DNA of 51,319 nt from JBEKYD01 sp052325345 (GTDB lineage Bacteria > Acidobacteriota > Terriglobia > Bryobacterales > Bryobacteraceae): the NCBI GenBank assembly GCA_052325345.1, contig JBKQVG010000046.1:1-51319 (forward strand). The letters are read 5' to 3'. The translations under genes were made by a program, and so were the position numbers. This document shows positions 31,427 to 40,084 of the stretch, in pieces. The notes under the pieces are model-generated. The model ran no database searches. It saw only the letters and a program-made list of their open reading frames with translations, and had not been told where the DNA came from. Every line of letters begins with the position of its first letter. Position 1 is the stretch's first letter.

Positions 31427-32512
31427 ATGGAACACATTGGGCGAAGGCTGTCTTTCCTCGACCGCTATCTCACGCTCTGGATCTTCCTGGCCATGTTGGT
31501 GGGGGTAGGAGCGGGCTACGCCCTGCCTCAACTGGTGCGGGTGATTACCGGCTTTCAGGTGGGGACAACCTCGATTCCCATCGCGGCGGGGCTCATCCTC
31601 ATGATTTACCCGCCGCTGGCGAAGGTCCGTTATGAGGAGATGGGCGAGGTCTTCGGAAACCGCAAAGTCCTGCTTCTGTCGCTCGTCCAGAACTGGGTGA
31701 TCGGTCCGATTCTGATGTTCGCCCTGGCGATTATCTTCCTGCGCGGCTACCCGGAGTACATGGCGGGCCACATCATGATCGGCCTGGCGCGTTGCATCGC
31801 GATGGTCATTGTGTGGAACGAGCTGGCCAAGGGGAATACGGAATATGCGGCGGGACTGGTGGCTTTTAATTCCGTCTTTCAGGTTCTCTTCTACTCGGTA
31901 TACGCCTGGGTGTTCGTGACGGTGCTGCCGCGGTGGTTCGGCCTGCAGGGCTCGGCCGTGGAGGTCTCGATCGCCGAAATTGCGCGCAGCGTTTTTGTCT
32001 ACCTTGGAATCCCGTTCCTGGCTGGTGTAGTCACTCGTTTTTCTCTGCTTCGCATCTACGGGCGGGAGTGGTACGAGAAGAAGTTCATTCCACGCATCAG
32101 CCCCCTCACCCTGGTGGCGCTGCTATTTACCATCGTGGTGATGTTCTCGCTCAAGGGCGATTACATCGTCCGCCTGCCGCTCGATGTGCTCCGGATCGCG
32201 GTTCCGCTGCTGCTCTATTTCGTCCTCATGTTTTTCGTTTCCTTTTGGATGGGACATCGGCTCGGGGCGGACTACTCCAAAACGGCGACGCTTTCCTTCA
32301 CCGCCGCCAGCAATAACTTCGAGCTGGCGATCGCGGTGGCGGTCGCGGTTTTCGGAATCCATTCGGGGGCCGCTTTCGCCGCGGTGGTCGGTCCGCTGGT
32401 CGAGGTCCCGGCGCTCATTGGGCTGGTGAACGTAGCCCTTTGGTTCCAGAGCCACTGGACATGGAAGGAGGATAGCCGGCATGAAGCGAGTGCTTATCCT
32501 CTGCACGGGTAA
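31427..32512 (+). CDS. acr3: Acr3-type arsenite efflux permease
   Basis: A membrane protein of 361 residues with ten predicted helices, of the bile/arsenite/riboflavin transporter superfamily. The conserved cysteine of Acr3 helix 4 is in MIGLARCIAMVIVWNELAKG, and the conserved glutamate near the end is in VVGPLVEVPALIGLVNVAL. It exports arsenite driven by the membrane potential, without needing an ArsA ATPase. It begins MEHIGRRLSFLDRYLTLWIF, a standard N-terminus. Its last 32 bases overlap arsC2, indicating tight coupling. Confidence 0.93.
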   Translation: MEHIGRRLSFLDRYLTLWIFLAMLVGVGAGYALPQLVRVITGFQVGTTSIPIAAGLILMIYPPLAKVRYEEMGEVFGNRKVLLLSLVQNWVIGPILMFALAIIFLRGYPEYMAGHIMIGLARCIAMVIVWNELAKGNTEYAAGLVAFNSVFQVLFYSVYAWVFVTVLPRWFGLQGSAVEVSIAEIARSVFVYLGIPFLAGVVTRFSLLRIYGREWYEKKFIPRISPLTLVALLFTIVVMFSLKGDYIVRLPLDVLRIAVPLLLYFVLMFFVSFWMGHRLGADYSKTATLSFTAASNNFELAIAVAVAVFGIHSGAAFAAVVGPLVEVPALIGLVNVALWFQSHWTWKEDSRHEASAYPLHG

Positions 32513-32915
32513 TTCCGCCCGGAGCCAGATGGCCGAGGGCCTGTTGCGGCACGCCGCCGGAGACCGCTTCGAGGTGTTCAGCGCCGGCACCAGGCCGAGC
32601 CGGGTTCGACCCGAAGCAATCGCCGTCATGCGCGAACTGGGCATCGACATTTCCGGCCATCGCTCCAAGAGCGTGGAGGAGTTCGCCGGCCAATCCTTCG
32701 ATTACGTTCTGACCGTCTGCGACAACGCCAGGGAAAGCTGCCCGATCTTTCCCGGCGGGGCCATCATGATTCACCGGAGCTTCGAAGATCCGGCCGCGCT
32801 CGAAGGTTCCGATGAGCAACGGCTGGCGCTTTTTCGCCGCGTCCGTGACGAGATGAGACATTACTTCCAAGGGCCCCCTTGGACGGAGGCCCAGGCAGCC
32901 ACGCGGCAGGAGTAA
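32481..32915 (+). CDS. Second arsenate reductase, low-molecular-weight phosphatase type
   Basis: This 144-residue protein has the CX5R loop (ILCTGNSARSQMAEGLL, Cys8 or so), VFSAGTRPSRVRPEAIAVMR, GIDISGHRSKSV and VLTVCDNARESCPIFPG with the redox cysteines. It is the same fold as the operon's first ArsC but clearly diverged, and closer to the thioredoxin-coupled ArsC seen beside acr3 in many bacteria. Start ATG 32481 lies inside the acr3 end, behind GGAGGATAG. It terminates the ars operon. The two reductases may differ in redox partner. Confidence 0.88.
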   Translation: MKRVLILCTGNSARSQMAEGLLRHAAGDRFEVFSAGTRPSRVRPEAIAVMRELGIDISGHRSKSVEEFAGQSFDYVLTVCDNARESCPIFPGGAIMIHRSFEDPAALEGSDEQRLALFRRVRDEMRHYFQGPPWTEAQAATRQE

Positions 32916-33009
32916 CCCGATAGTATCCTTCTGCTAACGATTGACAGGATTGAACAACTTCGAAGGCCCTGGTAGGTTTTCAAATAACGTTCCTTTCTTA
33001 ACTGACAAG

Positions 33010-33042
33010 GGGCCAATCGGTCGGCGACTCACCGGTTGGCCC
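33010..33042. terminator. Hairpin after the ars operon
   Basis: GGGCCAATCGGT (33010-33021) pairs with ACCGGTTGGCCC (33031-33042) over 12 bp (one G-U pair) around a 9-base loop. It follows the ars operon by 95 bp and precedes the aminotransferase gene by 62 bp. There is no T-run on the plus strand, so termination would be weak or factor-assisted; it could also be a leader structure of the downstream gene. Confidence 0.4.
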
Positions 33043-33104
33043 TCCCGGAATCTCCCCAATCCCTATCTTTGAACTTTGCCCTGCCCTGCTTTAAGCTTTT
33101 AGAA

Positions 33105-34295
33105 ATGGGACCCACATTGTCCGCCCGAAATGCTCGCTTTCGCAGCCGGCGCACCGCCAACTTCACCGAATCCGTCATCCGCGATATGACACGCCAGGCT
33201 CTGCGGCACGGCGCCACCAATCTGGCCCAAGGGTTTCCGGACTTCCCCGCTCCGGAGGTGGTGAAGCGGGCGGCGGTGGAGGCGATCGGCGCCGACATCA
33301 ATCAATATGCGATCACCTGGGGCAGTCCGGCTCTGCGTGGCGCCATTGCCGCTAAATATTTACGGCACTATCAGTTAGAGTTCGATCCCGAGCGCGAAAT
33401 TACGGTTTGCTGCGGCGCCACCGAGGGCATGGCCGCCTCCATGCTGGCGGTCGTCGACCCGGGCGACGAAATCGTGCTGTTCGAGCCCTTCTATGAAAAC
33501 TACGGTCCCGACGCACAACTCTGCGGCGCCAGGACCCGCTACGTGACCCTGCACGAGCCCGGCTGGAGCTTCGATCCGGATGAGCTGCGGCGGGCCTTCT
33601 CGCCCCGCACCAAAGCCATCGTTTTGAATTCGCCCAATAATCCCACCGGAAAGGTATTCAACCGCGCGGAACTGGAATTCATCGCCGGCCTGTGCCAGGA
33701 ATTTGACGCGCTCGCCATCACCGACGAGATCTACGAGCATATTCTCTACGACGGCGCGGTCCACTGTCCGATGATGACCATCGACGGCATGCGGGAGCGC
33801 ACGATTCTGGTCAACAGCATGAGCAAAACGTATGCCGTTACCGGCTGGCGCGTGGGTTGGGTGCTGGCCGCCCCGCAACTGACCGAGTCGATCCGCAAAG
33901 TCCACGATTTTCTTACCGTGGGCGCCGCCGCCCCCTTGCAGCAGGCCGGTGCGCTGGCCCTTTCCCTCCCCGATTCTTACTATGAAGGGCTGGCTGCGGA
34001 CTACGCCGGGCGCCGCACCGAGATCCTCGCCGCGCTGTCGAACGCCGGCTTCCGCTGCTTCGATCCGCGCGGGGCCTACTATGTGATGACGGACATCTCC
34101 GGCTTCGGCATGGGCGACGATATTGCTTTTGCCCGATTTCTAATCGAAAAGATTGGCGTAGCTGCGGTGCCCGGTTCCAGTTTCTACGCAAGACCGGCAG
34201 GTGGCAGGCAACAAATCCGCTTTTGTTTTTGCAAGAAATATGAGACTCTGAGGTTAGCCGGTCAGCAGTTGATGAATCTGCCCTCACGGCTTTGA
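33105..34295 (+). CDS. PLP-dependent class I/II aminotransferase
   Basis: A 396-residue fold-type I aminotransferase. Landmarks are NLAQGFPDFPAP, NQYAITWGSPALRGAIA, CCGATEGM, the NSPNNPTGKVF loop, the cofactor Asp and Tyr in ITDEIYEHILYD, the PLP lysine in NSMSKTYAVTGWRVGW, and the substrate-binding Arg near QIRFCFCKKYE. The opening and FPDFPAP motif fit the kynurenine/methionine aminotransferase group (YbdL-like), but amino-acid preference cannot be assigned. ATG 33105 begins the family sequence; upstream codons add nothing recognisable. It is likely followed by the small unknown gene in one transcript (20 bp gap). Confidence 0.88.
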   Translation: MGPTLSARNARFRSRRTANFTESVIRDMTRQALRHGATNLAQGFPDFPAPEVVKRAAVEAIGADINQYAITWGSPALRGAIAAKYLRHYQLEFDPEREITVCCGATEGMAASMLAVVDPGDEIVLFEPFYENYGPDAQLCGARTRYVTLHEPGWSFDPDELRRAFSPRTKAIVLNSPNNPTGKVFNRAELEFIAGLCQEFDALAITDEIYEHILYDGAVHCPMMTIDGMRERTILVNSMSKTYAVTGWRVGWVLAAPQLTESIRKVHDFLTVGAAAPLQQAGALALSLPDSYYEGLAADYAGRRTEILAALSNAGFRCFDPRGAYYVMTDISGFGMGDDIAFARFLIEKIGVAAVPGSSFYARPAGGRQQIRFCFCKKYETLRLAGQQLMNLPSRL

Positions 34296-34315
34296 CTGCT
34301 GTCCAAGGAGGCCCT

Positions 34316-34699
34316 ATGCTCCCCGAATTCCTCATTCCCGAGGCGACCGTGCGCGAGTCCGGCACGGGGCCGGAAATTTACATCGGGAGCCATCAGGATG
34401 AGACGTTGGATCTCAACCTTGGCATTACCCGCATCGTTGAACAGGAGAGCGTCGACATCTCCATCTGGGGATCGAGCGATGGCACGGTTTGGTCTTCCAA
34501 GCCTTTGGTTTCCTTCTCGCAAAAGTTTTATTGCGGCAACTACCAGATTCAAATGAATTTGTCTGAATTCCCCGACGTGCATTACCTGCGCGCCAAGTGG
34601 CAGTTGAACCGCTGGGGAAAGGGCGATTCCAAGCCTTTGTTTACCCTGTATTTATTCGCCTCGCAAGCTGTACCGCAAGCAGTGAGCGTTCCGGCATAG
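34316..34699 (+). CDS. Small protein of unknown function, beta-rich
   Basis: 127 residues from ATG 34316, which has AGGAGG at an ideal distance. No signal peptide. The sequence alternates polar and hydrophobic residues in strand-like blocks (PEIYIGSHQDETLDLNLGIT, VDISIWGSSDGTVWSS, YLRAKWQLNRWG, FTLYLFA), suggesting a single beta-sandwich. I do not recognise the family. The strong ribosome site and base composition like its neighbours argue for a real gene. It sits between the aminotransferase and mqnC on the same strand. Confidence 0.65.
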   Translation: MLPEFLIPEATVRESGTGPEIYIGSHQDETLDLNLGITRIVEQESVDISIWGSSDGTVWSSKPLVSFSQKFYCGNYQIQMNLSEFPDVHYLRAKWQLNRWGKGDSKPLFTLYLFASQAVPQAVSVPA

Positions 34700-34796
34700 C
34701 AACCGAGCCGCCAACCGAGCCGCCACCAGAGGTAGCGGTTTTGCCCCCGCGTTCGCCGCTTTTGGTATTCTTGGGGGTTCGCACCCGACTTCCGCC

Positions 34797-35828
34797 ATGA
34801 TCACCCGTGAAGAAGCGCTGGACCTGTTTCGCTCCCCCGACCTCATCGGAATTGGGATGGAAGCCGACGCCGTCCGCCGTAAGTGGCATCCGGAGGGTGT
34901 GGTTTCTTACATAATCGACCGTAATATTAATTACACCAATTTCTGCACCGAATTCTGTTCTTTCTGCGCGTTCTACCGGCCCATGGGGCATGCCGAAGGC
35001 TATGTGCTGCCAAAGGAGACCATCTACCAGAAGATTCAGGAGACCATCGACCTGGGCGGCACCGGCGTCCTCATGCAAGGCGGTTTGCATCCAGATCTGA
35101 AAATCGAGTGGTACGAGGACCTGTTCCGCGGCATCAAGCAGCGTTTTCGCATTCACCTGCACTGCCTGTCGGCCCCGGAAGTGACCAACATTGCCGAAGT
35201 CAGCGGTCTGAACCTGCACGAGACCATCCGGCGGCTGCGGGATTCGGGCCTGGATTCGATTCCCGGGGGCGGCGCCGAAGTTCTGGACGATGCCGTGCGG
35301 CAGCGCATCAGCCGTCTGAAGTGCTCCGTCAAGGAGTGGGTCGACGTCCACCGCACCGCTCACCAACTGGGCATGCGCACCACGGCCACCATGATGTTCG
35401 GCTGCGGCGAAACCATCGAGCAGCGCATGAACCACCTGGAACTGGTTCGCAATCTGCAGCGGGAGACGGGGGGATTCACGGCCTTCATCCCCTGGACCTT
35501 CCAGCGCGAGAACACCTCTCTCGGCCGATTCGTGAAGGAAGAAGCCACCGCGGTGGAATACCTGCAGACGCTGGCGATCTCGCGGATTTACCTGGACAAC
35601 ATCGAAAACGTGCAGTCCTCGTGGGTGACGCAGGGCCTCAAAACCTGCCAGCTCGGGTTGCGTTTCGGCGGCAACGACGTGGGCAGCATCATGATCGAGG
35701 AGAACGTGGTTTCGGCCGCCGGCGCGCATCACCGTGCCAGCGAAGAGGAACTACGGCGCCTGATCCGCGATGCCGGCTTCGTGCCCAAACAGCGGGACAC
35801 GTTGTACCGCACGTATTTTCTGAATTAG
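34797..35828 (+). CDS. mqnC: Cyclic dehypoxanthine futalosine synthase, menaquinone biosynthesis (radical SAM)
   Basis: Cyclises dehypoxanthinyl futalosine in the futalosine route to menaquinone. The 343-residue radical SAM protein has the cluster motif NFCTEFCSFCAFYR (CxxxCxxC), GGTGVLMQGGLHPDLKIEWY, SAPEVTNIAEVSG, the substrate region DSIPGGGAEVLDD and TTATMMFGCGETIEQRM. Related CofH and MqnE share the fold, but GLHPDLKIEWY and FIPWTFQRENTSLGR resemble MqnC most. No other mqn gene lies in the window. Its end is convergent with the next gene, with a palindrome between them. Confidence 0.88.
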   Translation: MITREEALDLFRSPDLIGIGMEADAVRRKWHPEGVVSYIIDRNINYTNFCTEFCSFCAFYRPMGHAEGYVLPKETIYQKIQETIDLGGTGVLMQGGLHPDLKIEWYEDLFRGIKQRFRIHLHCLSAPEVTNIAEVSGLNLHETIRRLRDSGLDSIPGGGAEVLDDAVRQRISRLKCSVKEWVDVHRTAHQLGMRTTATMMFGCGETIEQRMNHLELVRNLQRETGGFTAFIPWTFQRENTSLGRFVKEEATAVEYLQTLAISRIYLDNIENVQSSWVTQGLKTCQLGLRFGGNDVGSIMIEENVVSAAGAHHRASEEELRRLIRDAGFVPKQRDTLYRTYFLN

Positions 35829-35832
35829 GCAG

Positions 35833-35850
35833 CACAGGCTAAAGCCTGTG
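35833..35850. repeat. Palindrome of the CACAGGCT family
   Basis: CACAGGCTAAAGCCTGTG, perfect 8-bp arms, followed by CCACC. It differs from the copy at 14921-14938 only in the central bases. It lies in the 29-bp gap between the convergent mqnC and unknown exported-protein genes and might help terminate both, although no T-run follows. Confidence 0.75.
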
Positions 35851-35857
35851 CCACCTC

Positions 35858-36649
35858 TTATTTTCCCGCCGCGATCGCGAAATCCCAGATCTGCATGTTC
35901 ATCTTCCCCGAAGTGAACTCCACCACCGCATATTCACCGGGCGCCAGCGGCTGCTTGGGCCAGATTTTATACAGCAGGTCGGAGGTGAGCTGCTGGCGCA
36001 GGATTTCGATCTCGGTTGGAATTTCGGTCATTTCCCTGGCAACCGAGTCCCAACTCAGTTCTTCCACCACCCGCAGGTTGCCTTTCGGTGTCAATTTCAG
36101 AATTGCGAAGCGCTCGGCATCGGAAAGCTGGATGTAAAATTCCTGTTCCGGCTGGTGGAATACCAGCTTGGCATGCGCGCCCGGGATTTCGAGCTGCCCC
36201 CGCCCGGTGGTAGTGGGCAGCGGCGAGAAGACGCGCAGCACCTGGCGGGCCTTATCCATATGCACGGTCGATTCGGCCGCTTCCAGCGCCTTGGCCTGCT
36301 CGCCCTCGAGCCAGTACACGCCGGGGTCCACCGGAATGTGGGAGGCTTCGGCGCGGATGGCCTTGGTTTCGGCTTGCTCCTCGGCCATCGACTTGGAATT
36401 GCGCTCGATCTGCTGCTGCCGGGCCGCGGCCTCGGTCTGGGTGCGTTTGAGATCCACCATGTCGAGCGGGATTTCTTCCCAATCGCTGCGTTCGACGCTG
36501 TAGTAACGGACCTTGTCGCCCTCCACCCGGTACTCGCGCACCAGTTGGAAGCCGCCTTCCTTCAAGTACAGTTTGAGGTTGGCCGCCCACGCCGCGGCGG
36601 CCACCAGGAGCAGAACAAACGCGCACCGAAACGTCACCTGCCGAAACAT
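35858..36649 (-). CDS. Exported protein of unknown function
   Basis: 263 residues with a clear signal peptide (MFRQVTFRCAFVLLLVAAAA...WAA). The mature part begins with a short beta module, LKLYLKEGGFQLVREYRVEG, then VRYYSVERSDWEEIPLDMVD, that looks like a small SH3-like segment. A charged helix (KRTQTEAAARQQQIERNSKS) follows, then a beta-rich domain with GVYWLEGEQAKALEAAEST and PGEYAVVEFTSGKMNMQIWD. I cannot name the family; similar exported proteins seem frequent in Acidobacteria. It stands alone, divergent from the TolC-like gene. Confidence 0.68.
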   Translation of the reverse strand: MFRQVTFRCAFVLLLVAAAAWAANLKLYLKEGGFQLVREYRVEGDKVRYYSVERSDWEEIPLDMVDLKRTQTEAAARQQQIERNSKSMAEEQAETKAIRAEASHIPVDPGVYWLEGEQAKALEAAESTVHMDKARQVLRVFSPLPTTTGRGQLEIPGAHAKLVFHQPEQEFYIQLSDAERFAILKLTPKGNLRVVEELSWDSVAREMTEIPTEIEILRQQLTSDLLYKIWPKQPLAPGEYAVVEFTSGKMNMQIWDFAIAAGK

Positions 36650-36744
36650 GAGGCCTCAACCATCAGTGTACCCCGCTAACAAATCCCGCCGCCCGCCGTC
36701 CACCTTCATAAGGGTGAGTCCGCCCCAGCCGTGACCACACTATT

Positions 36745-36775
36745 TTGAACCGGCGCGCGGGCGGCTTCGTATAAT
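36745..36775 (+). promoter_or_regulatory. Promoter of the TolC-like gene
   Basis: A consensus TATAAT (36770-36775) has TTGAAC at 36745-36750, spaced 19 bp. The 5' leader to ATG 36823 would be about 40 bases. No operator-like symmetry was seen. Confidence 0.5.
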
Positions 36776-36822
36776 CCTGAGACGCAAGCGATAATAGGTG
36801 ATTCGAGGTTTACAACGTCATT

Positions 36823-38739
36823 ATGTTTCGTCTGCAATCCCTTCTAGCGGTTGTCGTAAGCGCTGCGCTGACCATGCCGGCATTCGCCCAGACCCAGAGT
36901 TTCACGCTCGATTCGGGTTCGGGTTTCCTCTACGGGCTTACCAAGCCATACCATCCCCACCCGGTGGCGAAGGTCAGCTTCGACGATTCGACCCGTATCG
37001 ACAAACTGATACGCGCCGGCGTACTATACCTGTCGTTGCGCGACGCCATCGCGCTGGCTCTCGAAAACAATCTCGACCTGGAGTATGCCCGCTATTATCC
37101 CAAGCTGGCGCTGTCGGATTTGCAGCGCGCCTCGGCCGGGCAGTTGCTGCGCAACGTCTCCACCAGCCTCTCTTCCGGGCCGTCTTCGGCGTCGCTGGGC
37201 GTCACCGCCGCGGCCAGCCAGGTGGGCTCGACGGGCGCGTCGTCGAGCAGCAGCAACAGCGGCGTGCTGAGCGGTTTGAGCGTGCAATTGGCGGGGTCGA
37301 CGATTCCCAATCTCGATCCTACGCTGTACGCCCAGGGCCAGTTCAGTCACCTCACCAACATCGAAACCACCACCATTCTGACCGGCACCACCGCCTTGGT
37401 GACGTCGTACAAGCAAATGATCTACGGCATCTCCCAAAGCTATTGGACCGGAACCACGGTTTCGGTCGGGCTGCAGAGCCTGTTGGGCTACAACCAGAAC
37501 GCCTCGACCGCCATCTTCAACCCGGTGGATCAAGCATATGGACAGATCCAGCTCACCCAAAACCTGCTTAACGGCTTCGGCCTGGCGGTGAACAAGCGCG
37601 CTTACCACAAAGCTAAGAACAATCTCCGCTCCAACGATCTCTCCTTCCAGGCGCAGGTGATCGCCACCGTCGCCAACGTGGCCAACCTCTATTGGGACCT
37701 GGTTTCGTTCGACGATTCCCTTAAGGTGCAAAAGCAAACCGTGGAGCTTGACAATCGGCTCTATCAGGACACGAAGCGCCGCGCCGACCTGGGCGCCATC
37801 GCGCCCATCGACGTGATTCAGTCCGAGGCCGACCTGAAGAACGCGCAGCAGGCCGAGATCGCGCAGGAAGCCCAGGTGCTGAAGCAGGAAATGATCCTCA
37901 AGAACGTGCTCACGCGCAGCGGTCTCGACAATTCGTCCATCGTCGCCGCCCGCATCGTGCCCACCGATCACATCGATTTGCCGGCGCAGGAACCGGTAGT
38001 TCCGCTCCAGGATGAGGTCGCCGAAGCCTTAAACAAGCGCGTGGAAGTCGAGCAAAACAAGATTTCCCTGGAGAACGCCCGGCTGGACCTGCTGGGCACC
38101 AAGAACAACCTGCTGCCCTCTCTTCAGGCGGTGGTCACCCTGACCAACAATGGCCAGGCCGGCCAGGTCAACGCGTTGAATCCCGACCCGAGCTATTACG
38201 GTCCCGTCAACAACTTCCTGTTGGGCGGCTATGGCACCGCGCTCGGCCAGGTGTTCAATCGCAATTATCCGAATTACACGGTTGGACTTTCGCTGTCCAT
38301 CCCCTTGCGCAACCGCTCGGCCCAAGCCGACGAGGTGACCAACGAGTTGCAGTACCGGCAGTCGGAAATTCAGCGGCGCCAACTCCTGAACAACATCAAG
38401 CTGAACGTCATCAACGCCGTCACCGACGTGCGCAACGCCCGCGCCGCCTACGAAACCAGCGTGGTGGCCCGCAAGCTGCAGGATGAGACCCTGGCCGGCA
38501 CGCGGCGCAAGTACGACCTGGGAACCGCCACCATTCTGGACGTGGTGGTGGCCCAGCGCGACGACACCGCGCGGCAGCTTACCGAAATCGAGAACCTCCG
38601 CCAATACCAGGACGCCAACACCAATCTGAAACAGATGATGGGTACCATCCTCGAAGCTTACGACGTGAGTCTCGACGAGGCTAAGACCGGCCAGGTCGGC
38701 CGCGAGCCGGACCTCCCGGTCGCGCCGCGGCAGAAATAG
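36823..38739 (+). CDS. TolC-family outer membrane efflux protein
   Basis: The 638-residue protein has a signal peptide (MFRLQSLLAVVVSAALTMPAFA) and two copies of the outer-membrane efflux repeat, first from LSLRDAIALALENNLDLEYA and second from LQDEVAEALNKRVEVEQNKI, with long coiled-coil segments and LLPSLQAVVTLTNN, VGLSLSIPLRNRSAQ in between. It forms the trimeric channel-tunnel of a secretion or efflux system. It is longer than E. coli TolC because of a Ser/Gly-rich insert at about 115-150 (ASSSSSNSGVLSG). No periplasmic adaptor or pump gene is adjacent, so its partner is elsewhere. Confidence 0.88.
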   Translation: MFRLQSLLAVVVSAALTMPAFAQTQSFTLDSGSGFLYGLTKPYHPHPVAKVSFDDSTRIDKLIRAGVLYLSLRDAIALALENNLDLEYARYYPKLALSDLQRASAGQLLRNVSTSLSSGPSSASLGVTAAASQVGSTGASSSSSNSGVLSGLSVQLAGSTIPNLDPTLYAQGQFSHLTNIETTTILTGTTALVTSYKQMIYGISQSYWTGTTVSVGLQSLLGYNQNASTAIFNPVDQAYGQIQLTQNLLNGFGLAVNKRAYHKAKNNLRSNDLSFQAQVIATVANVANLYWDLVSFDDSLKVQKQTVELDNRLYQDTKRRADLGAIAPIDVIQSEADLKNAQQAEIAQEAQVLKQEMILKNVLTRSGLDNSSIVAARIVPTDHIDLPAQEPVVPLQDEVAEALNKRVEVEQNKISLENARLDLLGTKNNLLPSLQAVVTLTNNGQAGQVNALNPDPSYYGPVNNFLLGGYGTALGQVFNRNYPNYTVGLSLSIPLRNRSAQADEVTNELQYRQSEIQRRQLLNNIKLNVINAVTDVRNARAAYETSVVARKLQDETLAGTRRKYDLGTATILDVVVAQRDDTARQLTEIENLRQYQDANTNLKQMMGTILEAYDVSLDEAKTGQVGREPDLPVAPRQK

Positions 38740-38740
38740 G

Positions 38741-38846
38741 AAAGAAGAAGGCAGAAGGTAGAAGGCGGAAGAAGACGGCGCGGCGCGTGCGCCTAGCTTA
38801 CGTCTTCTTCCTTCTTCTTTCTCGACTTCTTACTTCTGCCTTCTCC
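38741..38846. repeat. Purine/pyrimidine-rich inverted repeat
   Basis: A left arm of mostly GA (AAAGAAGAAGGCAGAAGGTA, then GAAGGCGGAAGAAGACG; 38741-38777) faces a right arm of CT (from CGTCTTCTTCC at 38801 to about 38846). The arms are imperfect complements around a GC-rich centre. A sister element is at 42752-42804. It immediately follows the TolC-like gene's stop and may serve as a terminator-like or mRNA-stabilising stem, but no T-run is associated. Confidence 0.65.
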
Positions 38847-38866
38847 GTCTCCTGCTATTCTGGTCC

Positions 38867-40084
38867 TTGGCCCGCATCTATCCCTTTCAACCCTTTCGCT
38901 ACACCGCCAAGGCCGGCCCCTTGGCGCATCTGGTCACCCAGCCGTACGACAAGATCTCCCCGGCCATGCAGGCTCGCTACCTGGCGCTGAGCCCTTACAA
39001 CCTGGTGCGTATCATCCTGGGCGAGCGCAAACCCGGTGACACCGAAACCGACAACGTCTATACGCGCGCGGCCGGGTATCTCGAAAGCTGGATCGCCTCC
39101 GGCATCCTGGCGGCAGACCGGGAGCCCGCCGTCTTCGCCTATTTTCAGGAGTTCACCGAACCCGACACCGGAGAGCGCCTCACCCGCAAGGGCTTCATCG
39201 CCCTGGGCGCGGTGGAGGATTACGCGGCGGGCGTGGTTCACCGCCACGAGCAGACTCTGGCCGGCCCCAAAAAAGACCGCCTGGAACTGCTGCGCCACAC
39301 CCACGCTCAGGCCGAGCAGCTTTTCCTGCTCTATCCCGACCCGGAAGGCTCGATCGACGGTTTGTTGGACGAAGCCGCGCAATCGGCCCCGCTGGGCGAG
39401 GTCGCCGACGAATATGGCGCCATTCACCGCCTCTGGCGCATCGCTCCGGCCGACCGCATCCAGCGGTTGATGGCCGACAAAAAGCTCATCATCGCCGATG
39501 GCCATCATCGCTACGAAACCGCGCTCGCCTTCCGCCACGAAAATCCCACTCTCGAAGGCGCCGATCGCGTGCCCATGACGTTCGTCAACATGCACTCGAC
39601 CGGCCTGCGCATTCTGGCCACTCACCGCCTGGTGAACGGCGTCGATATCACCCGCTTTCTGGAAAGAGCCGCCGCCGGGTTCCGGGTGGAGGAGATCGGC
39701 TCTCCAGCGGTTCTCCGCTCCGCCTGGGCGGCTGACAACCCCAAGGTCGCGATCGGCGCCGCCATCGGTTCGCGCTTGTACCTGCTTGAAGAGCTCGCCG
39801 CGTCGGGCGAATTAGACGTCCGCGTGTTGCACCGCCGATTGCTCGAAGAAAACCTCGGCATAGACCAGGCCGCCGTGCGCGACGAGAAACACCTCCAGTA
39901 CGTGCGCGGCCTCGATGCCTCCATCGCCGCGGCCCGCGAAGGCAGGGCGCAAATCGCCTTTCTGCTGAAACCAACTTCGATCCAGCAGGTGGCGGATACC
40001 TCCTTCGGCGGCGGCATCATGCCGCAGAAGTCCACCGATTTCTACCCCAAGCTGCTGAGCGGCCTCACCATTTACAAGTTCTAG
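38867..40084 (+). CDS. DUF1015-family protein
   Basis: A cytoplasmic protein of 405 residues conforming to DUF1015 over its whole length. Visible are ARIYPFQPFRYT, LVTQPYDKISPAMQARYLAL, YNLVRIILGE, VHRHEQTLAGPKKDRLELLR, LIIADGHHRYETALAFR and TSFGGGIMPQKSTDFYPKLL. Members are often near serine/one-carbon genes and have been proposed to be kinases or related enzymes; biochemical proof is thin. TTG 38867 is the only start that retains ARIYPFQPF; there is no good ribosome site because the GA/CT repeat sits directly upstream. The downstream neighbour is a decayed permease. Confidence 0.8.
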   Translation: MARIYPFQPFRYTAKAGPLAHLVTQPYDKISPAMQARYLALSPYNLVRIILGERKPGDTETDNVYTRAAGYLESWIASGILAADREPAVFAYFQEFTEPDTGERLTRKGFIALGAVEDYAAGVVHRHEQTLAGPKKDRLELLRHTHAQAEQLFLLYPDPEGSIDGLLDEAAQSAPLGEVADEYGAIHRLWRIAPADRIQRLMADKKLIIADGHHRYETALAFRHENPTLEGADRVPMTFVNMHSTGLRILATHRLVNGVDITRFLERAAAGFRVEEIGSPAVLRSAWAADNPKVAIGAAIGSRLYLLEELAASGELDVRVLHRRLLEENLGIDQAAVRDEKHLQYVRGLDASIAAAREGRAQIAFLLKPTSIQQVADTSFGGGIMPQKSTDFYPKLLSGLTIYKF

